From NCBI RefSeq assembly GCF_002087335.1, contig NZ_MWVJ01000056.1:1-34769 (forward strand): DNA of 34,769 nucleotides, in the 5' to 3' direction. How positions within the stretch are numbered: the stretch's first letter is position 1; each line of letters begins with the position of its first letter. A model generated the notes under the pieces. The model saw nothing but the letters and a program-made list of their open reading frames with translations, was not told where the DNA came from and ran no database searches. A program made the translations under genes and the position numbers. Below, in pieces: positions 18,101 to 25,231 of this stretch. This stretch comes from Pseudophaeobacter leonis. Its GTDB lineage: Bacteria; Pseudomonadota; Alphaproteobacteria; Rhodobacterales; Rhodobacteraceae.

Positions 18101-19176
18101 CTAGTCGCCGTCCAGAGAGTTGAACCCGGCCAGCACCCCCAGCGCGGCGCCGAGCTCGTGCTCGATCAGCAGGCGCAGATCGTTGATCTCTTGTTGCAGG
18201 GCCTCAATGCGAAACCGGCTGGAGGGGTCTGAGACCCCTTCGAGGCGGGGATCATCCAGACGCTGCGCGCGGCTGATGGGTTTTAGAAAAGCCGCGTCGA
18301 TCCGCTCAGTCAAAACCTGGTCGGCATCCGCCAGCGCTGTGGCCAGAGGATGCAGGGACTGCAGCGCCAGCACGATGTGGTGCTGGCTACGCGCTGAGCG
18401 CCAGGCCTCGGCGCGTTTCGGGCGGGGGGCGCCAAACTGCCAAGGGGGCGTCCCAGGCGCATATCGGCCAGCATCTGCAACCCTGTATTGAGCGACTTGT
18501 AGAGCTCTTGTTTTACCTCCGACCTGTCCGCATATCGCCCCGAGGCGTGGCGCATCTGGTCGGCGTAGCTGTCATTCCAGTCGCGATTGATGGCAGCAGC
18601 AGTACTGGCAATGTCCTGGCTGAGCGCCTGCACCAGCTGACAGCTAAAACCCGTGTCGGGCTGGCTGTTTAGGGCCGGGTCATAGAGCAGGTATTCCAGC
18701 GCGTAAAACCCGCGCCCGGCGATGGAGGTTTTGGCAAATTCCTCGGCGGCCAGGGCGGTAATGTCTTGCCTACGCAGAACTGCGCCCAGCGTTTTGGGGA
18801 TCTTGCCGCGACTGTCAGGCCAAAAGGACAGGGCAAAGGCGCGATTTTCTGCCTCGGTGGGGCCAAACCGCAGGTGGCTGACCTTGATCCAGGCATCAAA
18901 GGCAGCGCCAAAGGCGTTTTGAAGCCGTTCATCCCCTGCGTGACAGGCAGACTGGCTGGTATGGGCGAGATCCTGGCTCATCTCGGCCAGGGCCCTCATG
19001 CCGGGCAGGATCTGGTCATCAATAATCTCATCCACCATGTCAGCGCGCAGGGCGGTGGCTGTGAGGCAGACTGTCAGGAAGACTGGCAGGAAGACTGGCA
19101 GGCAGGCGGTGGCCACAAGGCCCAGGGCTGTATGCCTGACGCTATGCCTGACACTATGTTTGACGCTGTGTTTCAT
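18101..19176 (-). pseudogene. Imelysin-like periplasmic protein, frameshifted and lacking the motif His
   Basis: Imelysin (peptidase M75-like) protein, related to EfeO/IrpA iron proteins. From the start at 19176 the N-terminus is unusual: KHSV/RHSV repeats, then LPVF repeats, forming a long signal peptide. The mature part starts near DMVDEIIDDQILPGMRALAE. The family GxHxxE motif reads GFYALEYLL, with Tyr158 in place of His and Glu161 kept. At about 18434 one base is missing. Before it the frame reads MRLGRPLGS; after it a second frame continues FGAPRPKRAEAWRS, then SQHHIVLALQSL, to TAG at 18101. Repaired length is about 358 aa. It starts 1 bp after the DUF1111 gene stop. Confidence 0.85.
19066..19173. 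repeat. Two 12-bp tandem repeat tracts in a signal-peptide coding region
   Basis: Units at 19138-19173 (three, plus a partial fourth) encode (K/R)HSV, and three at 19066-19101 encode LPVF, LPVF and LTVC. The 12-bp period keeps the frame, so repeat changes would lengthen or shorten the n-region and the hydrophobic core. Confidence 0.85.
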
Positions 19177-19177
19177 G

Positions 19178-20722
19178 TCAAAGGCTCTCTAGAAAACGAA
19201 GGAGGGCGGCACGATCAGTGGGTGGGAGGGAGATTACGCGATCACGTGAAGCTTCAGCCTCACCGCCATGCCAGAGCACGGCTTCCAGCAGCGTCCGGGC
19301 ACGGCCGTCGTGCAGATAGCTGGCGTTGGGGTTGACCTGTTTGGTCAGGCCAAGGCCCCACAGCGGCGGGGGGCGCCATTCGCGGCCGGTGGCGCGCCCC
19401 TCGGGGCGGTTATCGGCCAGACCCTCTCCCATGTCGTGCAGCAACAGATCGCTATAGGGCCAGATCAGCTGAAAGCTGTTCTCGGGGCGGTCCGATAGGC
19501 GCTGGGTGACAAATTTGGGCGTGTGGCAGCTGGTGCAGCCACTGGTGTAGAACAGCTCTTTGCCGCGCAGCACCTCGGGGCTGGCGATGTCACGCCGGGC
19601 AGGCACCGCGAGGTTGCGGGCATAGAAGGTCACCAGATCCATATTGGCCTGATCAATTTCGGTGCCGCGCAGATCGCCATCGCCATGAGGGCTGTTACGG
19701 CAGGCGCTTTGCTGCGGGGTGCAGTCGCCGGCTGCGGCGGGAAACAGCGGCGTTGAGATGCCTATATCGCCGGAAAAGGCGGCGGCTGATTGTTGGTGCA
19801 GGGTGGGCATTCCGGCCTTGAGGCCAAAGCGACCCAGCATGATTTGATTGAATTCGCGTGACCAGGTCAGGTTGGCGCGCCCTGAGATGCCATCGGCGTT
19901 TTGGTCAGTCTCATCGACATTGGCGAGGATATCTGCGGCCGAAATCGCCTCGAGAAACCCTAGGCCAATCATCGCAGGTGCCAGCCGTGGTGACAGCATG
20001 GCCTGCGCGTGCAGCGGGCCATAGCCTAAGGCGCCTGCCTGATATGTCGGAACGCGCAGGGTCGCGACCTCATCGCCTGCCAGAGCGATGGCACGTTCCG
20101 TATAGCTGATCTGCAGCCGGTATTCCGCAGGCACTCCGGGCCGCGAGAAATCCTGCAGCTGGCTGCCATAGAGGGGATCCGGCGCTGTGCCTATATAGTC
20201 GCTGACAGCCTGCAGATCATCTGGCGGATCTGCAGGGATGGAAATGCGCAGAAACATCGACGCGGCGCGATAGTCGGGATCCTCAGGCACCACGCCACGG
20301 CCATCTTTGATGTGGCAACGCTGACAGGAGCGCGCATTATAAAGCGGCCCCAGCCCGTCAGAGGCCAGCGTGGAGGCGGGTGAAAACACCCAGATCTTTT
20401 TTAACAACCCATTGCCGAGCTTGAATTCCAGCCTCTTGTTCAAATGACAGGTTGGCCGCGTGCTGCGAGAAAGCCTCATCATCATGGCGCGCCCGCGTGG
20501 TGGCGCTGCCTGCGGGGTTTTGCTCAAAGGGCTCGGGGGTTGTGAAATCGACAGCAGGGGCGATGACCACGCCAATGCGGGCGCTTTCCTCGGGGGTGCG
20601 GGGGAGGGTGTTCAGGTGCGGATCGTCAAGCTCAAAAACAGAGAGTTCCAGGCCAGAGAGATCCAGCGCAGAGGCGGGATTGGCTGCCGCCAAACGGCAG
20701 CCAGCAGGAATTTACTCTTCAA
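19178..20722 (-). pseudogene. DUF1111 di-heme oxidoreductase, two single-base shifts
   Basis: Periplasmic c-type di-heme protein of the DUF1111 (putative thiol oxidoreductase/peroxidase-like) family. Two heme motifs are visible: SCQRCHIKDGRG and GCTSCHTPKF. Other family segments are ASDGLGPLYNARS, SGRANLTWS, FGLKAGMPTL and ASYLHDGRARTLLEAVLWHG. The best start is TTG at 20722, overlapping the end of bfr by 11 bp; it gives [10 protein letters not shown] and, after one missing T near 20692, LAAANPASA, a complete Sec signal. A second shift (one extra G at 20432-20433) separates ANLSFEQE from LEFKLGNGLLKK. Repaired length is about 515 aa. The role in the iron block is inferred to be periplasmic redox of iron or heme. 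Confidence 0.86.
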
Positions 20723-21200
20723 CCGCCTCCATTTTGGTGGCGTTGAGTTGTGCATAGTTTTCGGCGCCAATCCGGTCGTGCAGTTCAAGTTGTGTTTCGA
20801 GGAAGTCAATATGACCTTCTTCGTCCGCCATGAGGGTTTCAAACAGTTTCATGGTCACGTAGTCGCCAGCGTCGTTACAGACATCGCGGGCTTCTTTGTC
20901 GAGCGCCCGGGCGCTCTCTTCGGCTGCCAGGTCACATTCCAGCGTTTCTTTTGGCGTCTGACCAATGCGCAGCGGGTCCAGCTTTTGCAAATTGGGGTGG
21001 CCGCCGAGAAACAGGATGCGTTCGATCAGGCTGTCCGCGTGCTCCATCTCTTCGATGCTTTCTTCGCGGCTCTTTTTCGCCATGCTGCCCAGCCCCCAGT
21101 CGTCCTGCAGACGATAGTGGAGCCAATACTGGCTGACGGCGGTCAGCTCATGGCGCAGCGCTTTGTTGAGATATTCGATTACTTTGGGGTCGCCCTTCAT
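20712..21200 (-). CDS. bfr: Bacterioferritin
   Basis: Iron-storage heme ferritin of 162 aa; 24 subunits form a shell that oxidises and stores iron in the cytoplasm. It aligns without gaps to E. coli Bfr through residue 130. All ferroxidase ligands are present (Glu18, Glu51, His54, Glu94, Glu127, His130), as is the heme-ligand Met52. The start [15 protein letters not shown] is preceded by CAGGAG. It lies inside the 3' part of the bfd ORF and its own 3' end overlaps the DUF1111 gene start. Intact. Confidence 0.97.
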   Translation of the reverse strand: MKGDPKVIEYLNKALRHELTAVSQYWLHYRLQDDWGLGSMAKKSREESIEEMEHADSLIERILFLGGHPNLQKLDPLRIGQTPKETLECDLAAEESARALDKEARDVCNDAGDYVTMKLFETLMADEEGHIDFLETQLELHDRIGAENYAQLNATKMEAVEE

Positions 21201-21441
21201 AGGTGCTCTCCTGAGTTGCTCTGCGACGCAGGTTTTGCAACTGCGCCGGAACTCTCATCTTATCATTGGAACGCATGGTGTCGAGAAGAAGTGGCATACA
21301 GCCGCCGCAATCGGCAGCTTTGCCAAGCGCATGGTAGATCTTGCCTGGGGTTATAATGGTGTCAGGGTCCGACGTGCGCATCCAGTCAATAGCCGCATGG
21401 ACGTCATGGTCGGTGATCTGGGTGCAGTGACATATGATCAT
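21148..21441 (-). CDS. bfd: Bacterioferritin-associated ferredoxin-like [2Fe-2S] protein
   Basis: BFD-type small protein that reduces bacterioferritin so that iron can be released. The start at 21441 gives [20 protein letters not shown]; cluster ligands are CHC near residues 4-6 and CGGC near 49-52, with a [10 protein letters not shown] helix between. The visible domain ends near residue 65. The frame then runs on 53 bp into bfr before stopping, giving 97 aa with a non-family tail ([11 protein letters not shown]). A frameshift before the end is possible, because another frame stops in the ATGA of the bfr start, but I see no residues that prove it. Confidence 0.9.
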   Translation of the reverse strand: MIICHCTQITDHDVHAAIDWMRTSDPDTIITPGKIYHALGKAADCGGCMPLLLDTMRSNDKMRVPAQLQNLRRRATQESTYEGRPQSNRISQQSAAP

Positions 21442-21499
21442 ACGCGTGGTCCCCGGAGTGTTTCGTGTCGCGGCAAGGCTGACGCCTTTAATATCTGAC

Positions 21500-21540
21500 A
21501 AAAACAATAGGGATTCAAGTTGGAAATTCCGATTGTTTTT
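21500..21540. promoter_or_regulatory. AT-rich inverted repeat upstream of bfd
   Basis: AAAAACAAT and ATTGTTTTT form perfect 9-bp outer arms; inner GGGATTC and GAAATTCC continue the symmetry around a 6-nt centre. It stands out in a GC-rich region 59-99 bp upstream of bfd and beyond the porin terminator. A possible minus-strand -10 (TATTAA) lies just downstream. It fits an iron-responsive operator/promoter, but matches no Fur, Irr or RirA consensus that I can assert. Confidence 0.5.
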
Positions 21541-21562
21541 ATCGGGTAAGGAAATTCGACAC

Positions 21563-21590
21563 AAAAAAGGGACCGCAGAAACTGCGGCCC
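21563..21590 (-). terminator. Rho-independent terminator of the porin gene
   Basis: On the minus strand GGGCCGCAG, a TTT loop and CTGCGGTCCC are followed by six T. It lies about 70-95 bp after the porin stop and ends that transcript before bfd. Confidence 0.85.
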
Positions 21591-21658
21591 TTTCCGGTTT
21601 ACACCGACTTGCCTCATCAGGTCCGAGGGAACGAATACCTGGCGAGGCAAGCTTGTGT

Positions 21659-22672
21659 TTAGCCCCCCAGGGGGATGATCAGGTTGAGGCCAAGGATGGT
21701 GTCTTCGACTCCACTGTCGTCCTGAAACGCCAGGGCGCCGCCCAGTGTCATGCCGTTCTGCAGCTCATATTCCGCAGCAACCGAGTAGAGGTCTGTCTTG
21801 CCGGAGCTGTCCAGATCACGCTGTGCCAGAGTGCCCGACAGGGTCAGACTGCCAATGGCATAGGCCGCGTTCAGGGTTGCAAAGGTGGCATCGTCTACGC
21901 TGCCGCCAAAGTTGGAAAAGGACGCCAGCTCAGCAAAGATATCAAGACCACCCTCAAACGAGTGACCGGCGCCAACAACAAAGCCCTGCTCGTCGTCGAC
22001 ATCACCTGCGCTGGCGCTCAGATGGCGCGCACCAATATGAAAGCGGGTTCCCTCAACTTCATGCGCCCATTGGATCGCGAAGTTGTCGAATTCACCGGTG
22101 TTGCCGGCACCACCTGCGCTGGCGTCATTGCGGCCGCGATCTTCGCCCCAGGACCGGCTGAGGCTGGTGTCATCGGCGTAAAAGACGCCAAAGGAGAGCG
22201 TGCCTGCGCCTTGCAGCTCAACATCGGCCAGCACAGCAATCTGTTCCGCCAGCTCGTAGTCTTCGGCGAGGGTGCCGCCAAAGAAGCCCGCCGTATCGTC
22301 CCAGGCGGTGCCAAAGACGGGATGCAATTTACCCAGGCTGACGGTGGTTGCCTCTCCGATGCCAAAGCTGAAACCGAGCTCTTCCACGTAGAGGCCCATA
22401 TCCTCAAAGGTGCGGTCGGCGGTAGCGTCGGTGACGCTTTCGGCTGTCAGGGTCGAGAAAATCTCAACGCCGTTGCCAAAGGTATAGGTGCCGGTGGCTG
22501 TGATGATGGCATAGGTGTCGCGGATTTCATTGCCGGCCACATCCGAAGAGACAACCTGCTCGTTGCCAATTTCGATTTCACCTTCCCAGGAGAAACCCTC
22601 GGCCAGGGCGGCATTTGCCCACAGGAAGACGGGGGCGCTGAGGGCCAGCGCCGTAGTTGTTTTGAATGTCAT
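21659..22672 (-). CDS. Outer-membrane porin-like beta-barrel protein
   Basis: A 337-aa protein with a Sec signal (MTFKTTTALALSAPVFLWANAALA, cleavage after about residue 24). The rest is rich in Gly, Asp and alternating hydrophobic/polar strands (GFSWEGEIEIGNE, YAIITATGTYTFGNGVEIF, GLDIFAELASFSNFGG, LYSVAAEYELQNGMTLGGAL), ending LGLNLIIPLGG. This is the texture of an alphaproteobacterial general porin, but I cannot name the subfamily. It lies 87 bp after the imelysin stop with an intervening hairpin and ends at a strong terminator. Context suggests iron-regulated outer-membrane uptake; that is inference. Confidence 0.8.
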   Translation of the reverse strand: MTFKTTTALALSAPVFLWANAALAEGFSWEGEIEIGNEQVVSSDVAGNEIRDTYAIITATGTYTFGNGVEIFSTLTAESVTDATADRTFEDMGLYVEELGFSFGIGEATTVSLGKLHPVFGTAWDDTAGFFGGTLAEDYELAEQIAVLADVELQGAGTLSFGVFYADDTSLSRSWGEDRGRNDASAGGAGNTGEFDNFAIQWAHEVEGTRFHIGARHLSASAGDVDDEQGFVVGAGHSFEGGLDIFAELASFSNFGGSVDDATFATLNAAYAIGSLTLSGTLAQRDLDSSGKTDLYSVAAEYELQNGMTLGGALAFQDDSGVEDTILGLNLIIPLGG

Positions 22673-22694
22673 AGGACTTCTTCTTTTTTGGTGA

Positions 22695-22727
22695 GGAGGC
22701 CTGGCTGCGGAGTCCAGTCAGGCCTCC
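22695..22727. terminator. Intercistronic hairpin between imelysin and porin
   Basis: Perfect 9-bp arms GGAGGCCTG and CAGGCCTCC. There is no T-tract on the minus strand, so it is more likely a processing or stabilising hairpin than a full terminator. Confidence 0.5.
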
Positions 22728-22759
22728 CTGATTCTGTAATGTTATTACGTAGCGATCTC

Positions 22760-24046
22760 TTATTCGAAGACTGCCGAAGGATTGTCAAGGCTGTCGGAGC
22801 CTTCAAATTCCAAACCATCCAGATTGAGCAGTTTTACAACACGTTCTATGGATTGCGTCTGATCAACCAGGCCATTGACGCCGCCCATCACCAGAGCTTC
22901 GCCTGCGGCATTGCCCTGTTCCAGCATCTGGTCATAGGAAAACCCGGCCTCGGCAGTGGATTTGATGCGACCAAGCGCCTGCATGGTCATCGCAAGCTTA
23001 AGGCGCATCTCGGTGTCCAGAGCGGGGTCGGCAGCAGTGACCAGATCCGACAATGAAGCCCCTGAGATCAGCGCACCGTTTATGCGGACATATTCTCCCA
23101 GATAGACGTTCTGAACACCGAGGCCATCATAGTAATGGCTGTTGTGGGTGTTGTCCGAAAAGCAGTCATGCTCTTCTTCGGGATCGTTCAGCATCAAGCC
23201 AAGGCGCATACGCTCACCGGCCTGCTCGCCGTAAGACAGCGAGCCCATGCCTGTCAGCATAGCCGAGATGCCGGCGCTCTCGTTGCTCAGCAGGGTGGTA
23301 CGGCCTTGGCCGGTTTCGCCCCATTGCGCGGCCATCCATTCCAGATCCGAAACCAGGAGGTCGGTGGCGGCCTGCAGGTAGGCGCCACGACGGCCGCAAT
23401 TGGTGTTGGTGCACAGATCGCCAGCCGCATAGTCGGTCCAGGCGCGGGTGCCGGCGCCATGGTCGGTGCCGTTCAGGTCCTGGCCCCCGAGTAGGAATTC
23501 GATGGCATGGTAGCCGGTGGCAACATTGGCCTCAACGCCGTCAGCTTCGTGCAGCGTGTCTGACAGCAGCTCCGGGGTGATCGCGCTGGTGTCGATGGTC
23601 TTGCCAGACAGCTCGAATGTAGGATTGGCGATGACGTTCAACGCGGCCAGAGCGTTTTCATCGCTGGGGCCGCCATAAGATGTATCGACATAGTCGATCA
23701 GACCTTCATCCAGCGGCCAGGCATTTACCTTGCCTTCCCAGTCGTCGACCACGGCATTACCAAAGCGGAACACTTCGGACTGCTGATAGGGAACACGGGC
23801 CGCAAGCCAGGCCTGGCGCGCCGCAGTCAGAGCCTCGGCTGAGGGGGTCGCAATCAGGGCAGCAACGGCGGCCTGCAGGGTCTTGGCTGTGGCCAGGCTG
23901 TCTTGATATTTGGCCTCAGCGATATTGGCATAGTTGGTCAATACTTCGGCCTTGCCTGGGACAGACGCGGACCCTGCAGCCAAAGCAGAAGTGGCGCCAA
24001 GCGCAAGGCCTGCCAGGGCGGTGCCGGTAAGAAACAGAGATTTCAT
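22760..24046 (-). CDS. Imelysin/IrpA-type periplasmic iron protein
   Basis: A 428-aa imelysin-family protein (insulin-cleaving peptidase-like, M75), the family of IrpA, ICMP and EfeO proteins linked to iron uptake. It has a Sec signal MKSLFLTGTALAGLALGATSALA (1-23). Two imelysin halves follow, with WLAARVPYQQSEVFRFGN, NAWPLDEGLIDYVD and the motif GYHAIEFLLGGQD (His180, Glu183 intact). The C-terminal half has HDCFSDNTHNSHYYDGLG and YLGEYVRING. A GAGGAC Shine-Dalgarno precedes the start. It follows the Cys-rich gene by 64 bp. Despite the peptidase name, an iron-binding role is usually favoured. Intact. Confidence 0.92.
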   Translation of the reverse strand: MKSLFLTGTALAGLALGATSALAAGSASVPGKAEVLTNYANIAEAKYQDSLATAKTLQAAVAALIATPSAEALTAARQAWLAARVPYQQSEVFRFGNAVVDDWEGKVNAWPLDEGLIDYVDTSYGGPSDENALAALNVIANPTFELSGKTIDTSAITPELLSDTLHEADGVEANVATGYHAIEFLLGGQDLNGTDHGAGTRAWTDYAAGDLCTNTNCGRRGAYLQAATDLLVSDLEWMAAQWGETGQGRTTLLSNESAGISAMLTGMGSLSYGEQAGERMRLGLMLNDPEEEHDCFSDNTHNSHYYDGLGVQNVYLGEYVRINGALISGASLSDLVTAADPALDTEMRLKLAMTMQALGRIKSTAEAGFSYDQMLEQGNAAGEALVMGGVNGLVDQTQSIERVVKLLNLDGLEFEGSDSLDNPSAVFE

Positions 24047-24110
24047 CTGTGAAGTCCTCGATAGAGTAGCTGGGTTTGATGAGTGGTGAGTGAAGGGTTT
24101 GGTGGGTCGT

Positions 24111-24590
24111 TTAGTGGAGTGTGACGGAGCCGGAGCGGTAGCTGCGGCGCTGCGGCAGGCCTTTGGTCATTTGCTGCAAAAACAGACCGGTCTGCGCGGC
24201 AAGAGTGCTCAGGGTCTGGGCCTTTTGCGGCGTGACAATCAGCGAGGCGAGGAGTTCGGCATCTGCGGCTTCGCCCTGCGTGGCAGCGGCCACGAGATTT
24301 GCAAAACAGTTCTCATCCGGACCAAGGCAGGAACAGGTCATGCCGTGGCGCACCAGAGGGCGGCGGCCATGGGTGACGCAGAAATCACAAAGCTGGCCAA
24401 AGCAGTCAAAGGCGCTATCGGCCAGATCCGGCGCAAGGGTGCCGCTGAAGGCCTGGCGCAGGTCGGCGCGGGCTTCGGAGCCGCTGAACCAATAGCGGAA
24501 GTAGCGCACCGCCCCGGCTTCGAGCGGGGGCAGGTCCGTGAGCAGGCCGACGGCAGCGCCGCCACGTGCGGGGAAGTGGGGCTTGCTCAT
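24111..24590 (-). CDS. Cys-rich protein of unknown function coupled to hemP
   Basis: A 159-aa protein I cannot assign to a named family. Its distinctive feature is six cysteines in 33 residues: CFGQLCDFC (63, 68, 71) and CSCLGPDENC (86, 88, 95), spaced C-x4-C-x2-C-x14-C-x-C-x6-C, with His74 and His82 between. That could hold an Fe-S cluster or zinc. There is no signal peptide, so it is probably cytoplasmic. It begins in an ATGA overlap with the hemP stop, implying coupled translation, and is followed by the imelysin gene. A role in heme or iron handling is inferred from the neighbours only. Confidence 0.75.
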   Translation of the reverse strand: MSKPHFPARGGAAVGLLTDLPPLEAGAVRYFRYWFSGSEARADLRQAFSGTLAPDLADSAFDCFGQLCDFCVTHGRRPLVRHGMTCSCLGPDENCFANLVAAATQGEAADAELLASLIVTPQKAQTLSTLAAQTGLFLQQMTKGLPQRRSYRSGSVTLH

Positions 24591-24757
24591 TTGGTCAGAA
24601 TGAGTTTTCCGGCACGCGTGATGCGCAGGCTATAGATCTGGCCGTTCAGCAGAATGCGGGCCTGGATGCCTCCACGGGTGAGATCCTCAGCGTGGTAGGT
24701 TGGAAAGACTTCGGTTGTTGCGGTGGTCGCCACCGGCGCGGATGTCATCTGGTTCAT
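24587..24757 (-). CDS. hemP: Hemin uptake protein HemP
   Basis: Small protein (56 aa from ATG at 24757) of the HemP family, which promotes heme-uptake gene expression or transport in several proteobacteria. The conserved core is complete: YHAEDLTRGGIQARILLNG, QIYSLRITRAGKLILTK. The start (MNQMTSAPV) was chosen because that ATG overlaps the stop of a small upstream ORF as ATGA; a longer in-frame ORF upstream is not family-like. It overlaps the Cys-rich gene as ATGA at its 3' end. Confidence 0.88.
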   Translation of the reverse strand: MNQMTSAPVATTATTEVFPTYHAEDLTRGGIQARILLNGQIYSLRITRAGKLILTK

Positions 24758-24921
24758 GAAGGTCGCCCATTGTTGAATTCCGCCTTGTCTAGAAGCCATT
24801 CCAGACAAAAGCCGGACAGAGACCCGCTGGGGGCAAAGACCGATGCCCAAAGCTCTTCGCGTCTGACCTGAAGTTCAGGACGAGGGCGCGCCGGGCTATG
24901 CTGTGGTGTTCCGTTCGACAT
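24754..24921 (-). CDS. Candidate 55-aa ORF upstream of and coupled to hemP
   Basis: Small ORF from ATG at 24921 to TGA at 24756-24754, whose stop overlaps the hemP ATG as ATGA. The product begins MSNGTPQHSPARPRPELQVR and continues REELWASVFAPSGSLSGFCL, then EWLLDKAEFNNGRPS. I do not recognise it. The amphipathic ELWASVF...FCLEWLL stretch looks protein-like. Support is the stop/start coupling seen on both sides of hemP; against it, no good Shine-Dalgarno is visible. It could instead be a leader ORF controlling hemP. Confidence 0.5.
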   Translation of the reverse strand: MSNGTPQHSPARPRPELQVRREELWASVFAPSGSLSGFCLEWLLDKAEFNNGRPS

Positions 24922-24991
24922 GGTGGCGATTTCTGTTTCTGAAGAGGTTTGCGGGCTGGCCTGTCGAGTCAGGTTGGCTGAGATCTTTATA

Positions 24992-25010
24992 CCTGATTAT
25001 TTTCATCAGG
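24992..25010. promoter_or_regulatory. Candidate iron-responsive palindrome upstream of hemP
   Basis: A 19-bp palindrome CCTGATTATTTTCATCAGG with perfect 6-bp arms in an AT-rich tract, about 70-90 bp upstream of the small ORF that precedes hemP. The size and AT-rich core resemble a Fur-superfamily operator; this is inferred from form and position. Confidence 0.45.
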
Positions 25011-25144
25011 AAACCCATTCCGAGTGTTTTTGTCAGAAAAAGATTAATTCTCAATACCCCGATTAAAAACGCGGGGGGCAAATGGCGTTGGCTATGGCGG
25101 CGGCTACGACAGGGATGTGAGCTGGGTGCGCTCAGCCAAAAGGA

Positions 25145-25172
25145 AAAGCCCGCCTCAAGAGGGGCGGGCTTT
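25145..25172 (-). terminator. Rho-independent terminator of metG
   Basis: Perfect 10-bp arms AAAGCCCGCC and GGCGGGCTTT with an 8-nt loop, followed on the minus strand by TTTTCC and further T. It is 60 bp after the metG stop. Confidence 0.88.
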
Positions 25173-25231
25173 GCCGGGTTTGGAGCGCCGCGGGGCGCTC
25201 CGGTTTGGCGCGCATGGCGCCTGTTGCGGAT

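Larger units (their letters stand above)
24922..25231. other. Non-coding gap between the hemP operon and metG
   Basis: Holds the hemP-operon control region (AT-rich, about 24960-25075, with a palindrome at 24992-25010 and ATTGAGAATTAATC on the minus strand near 25050) and the metG terminator at 25145-25172. No convincing gene; a 61-aa ORF (24896-25081, minus) shows no family features. Confidence 0.6.

Noticed and set aside
21434..23056. 540-codon plus-strand ORF opposite the porin and imelysin
   Set aside because: Antisense to two well-supported genes, no family features, and typical of shadow frames in GC-rich DNA.
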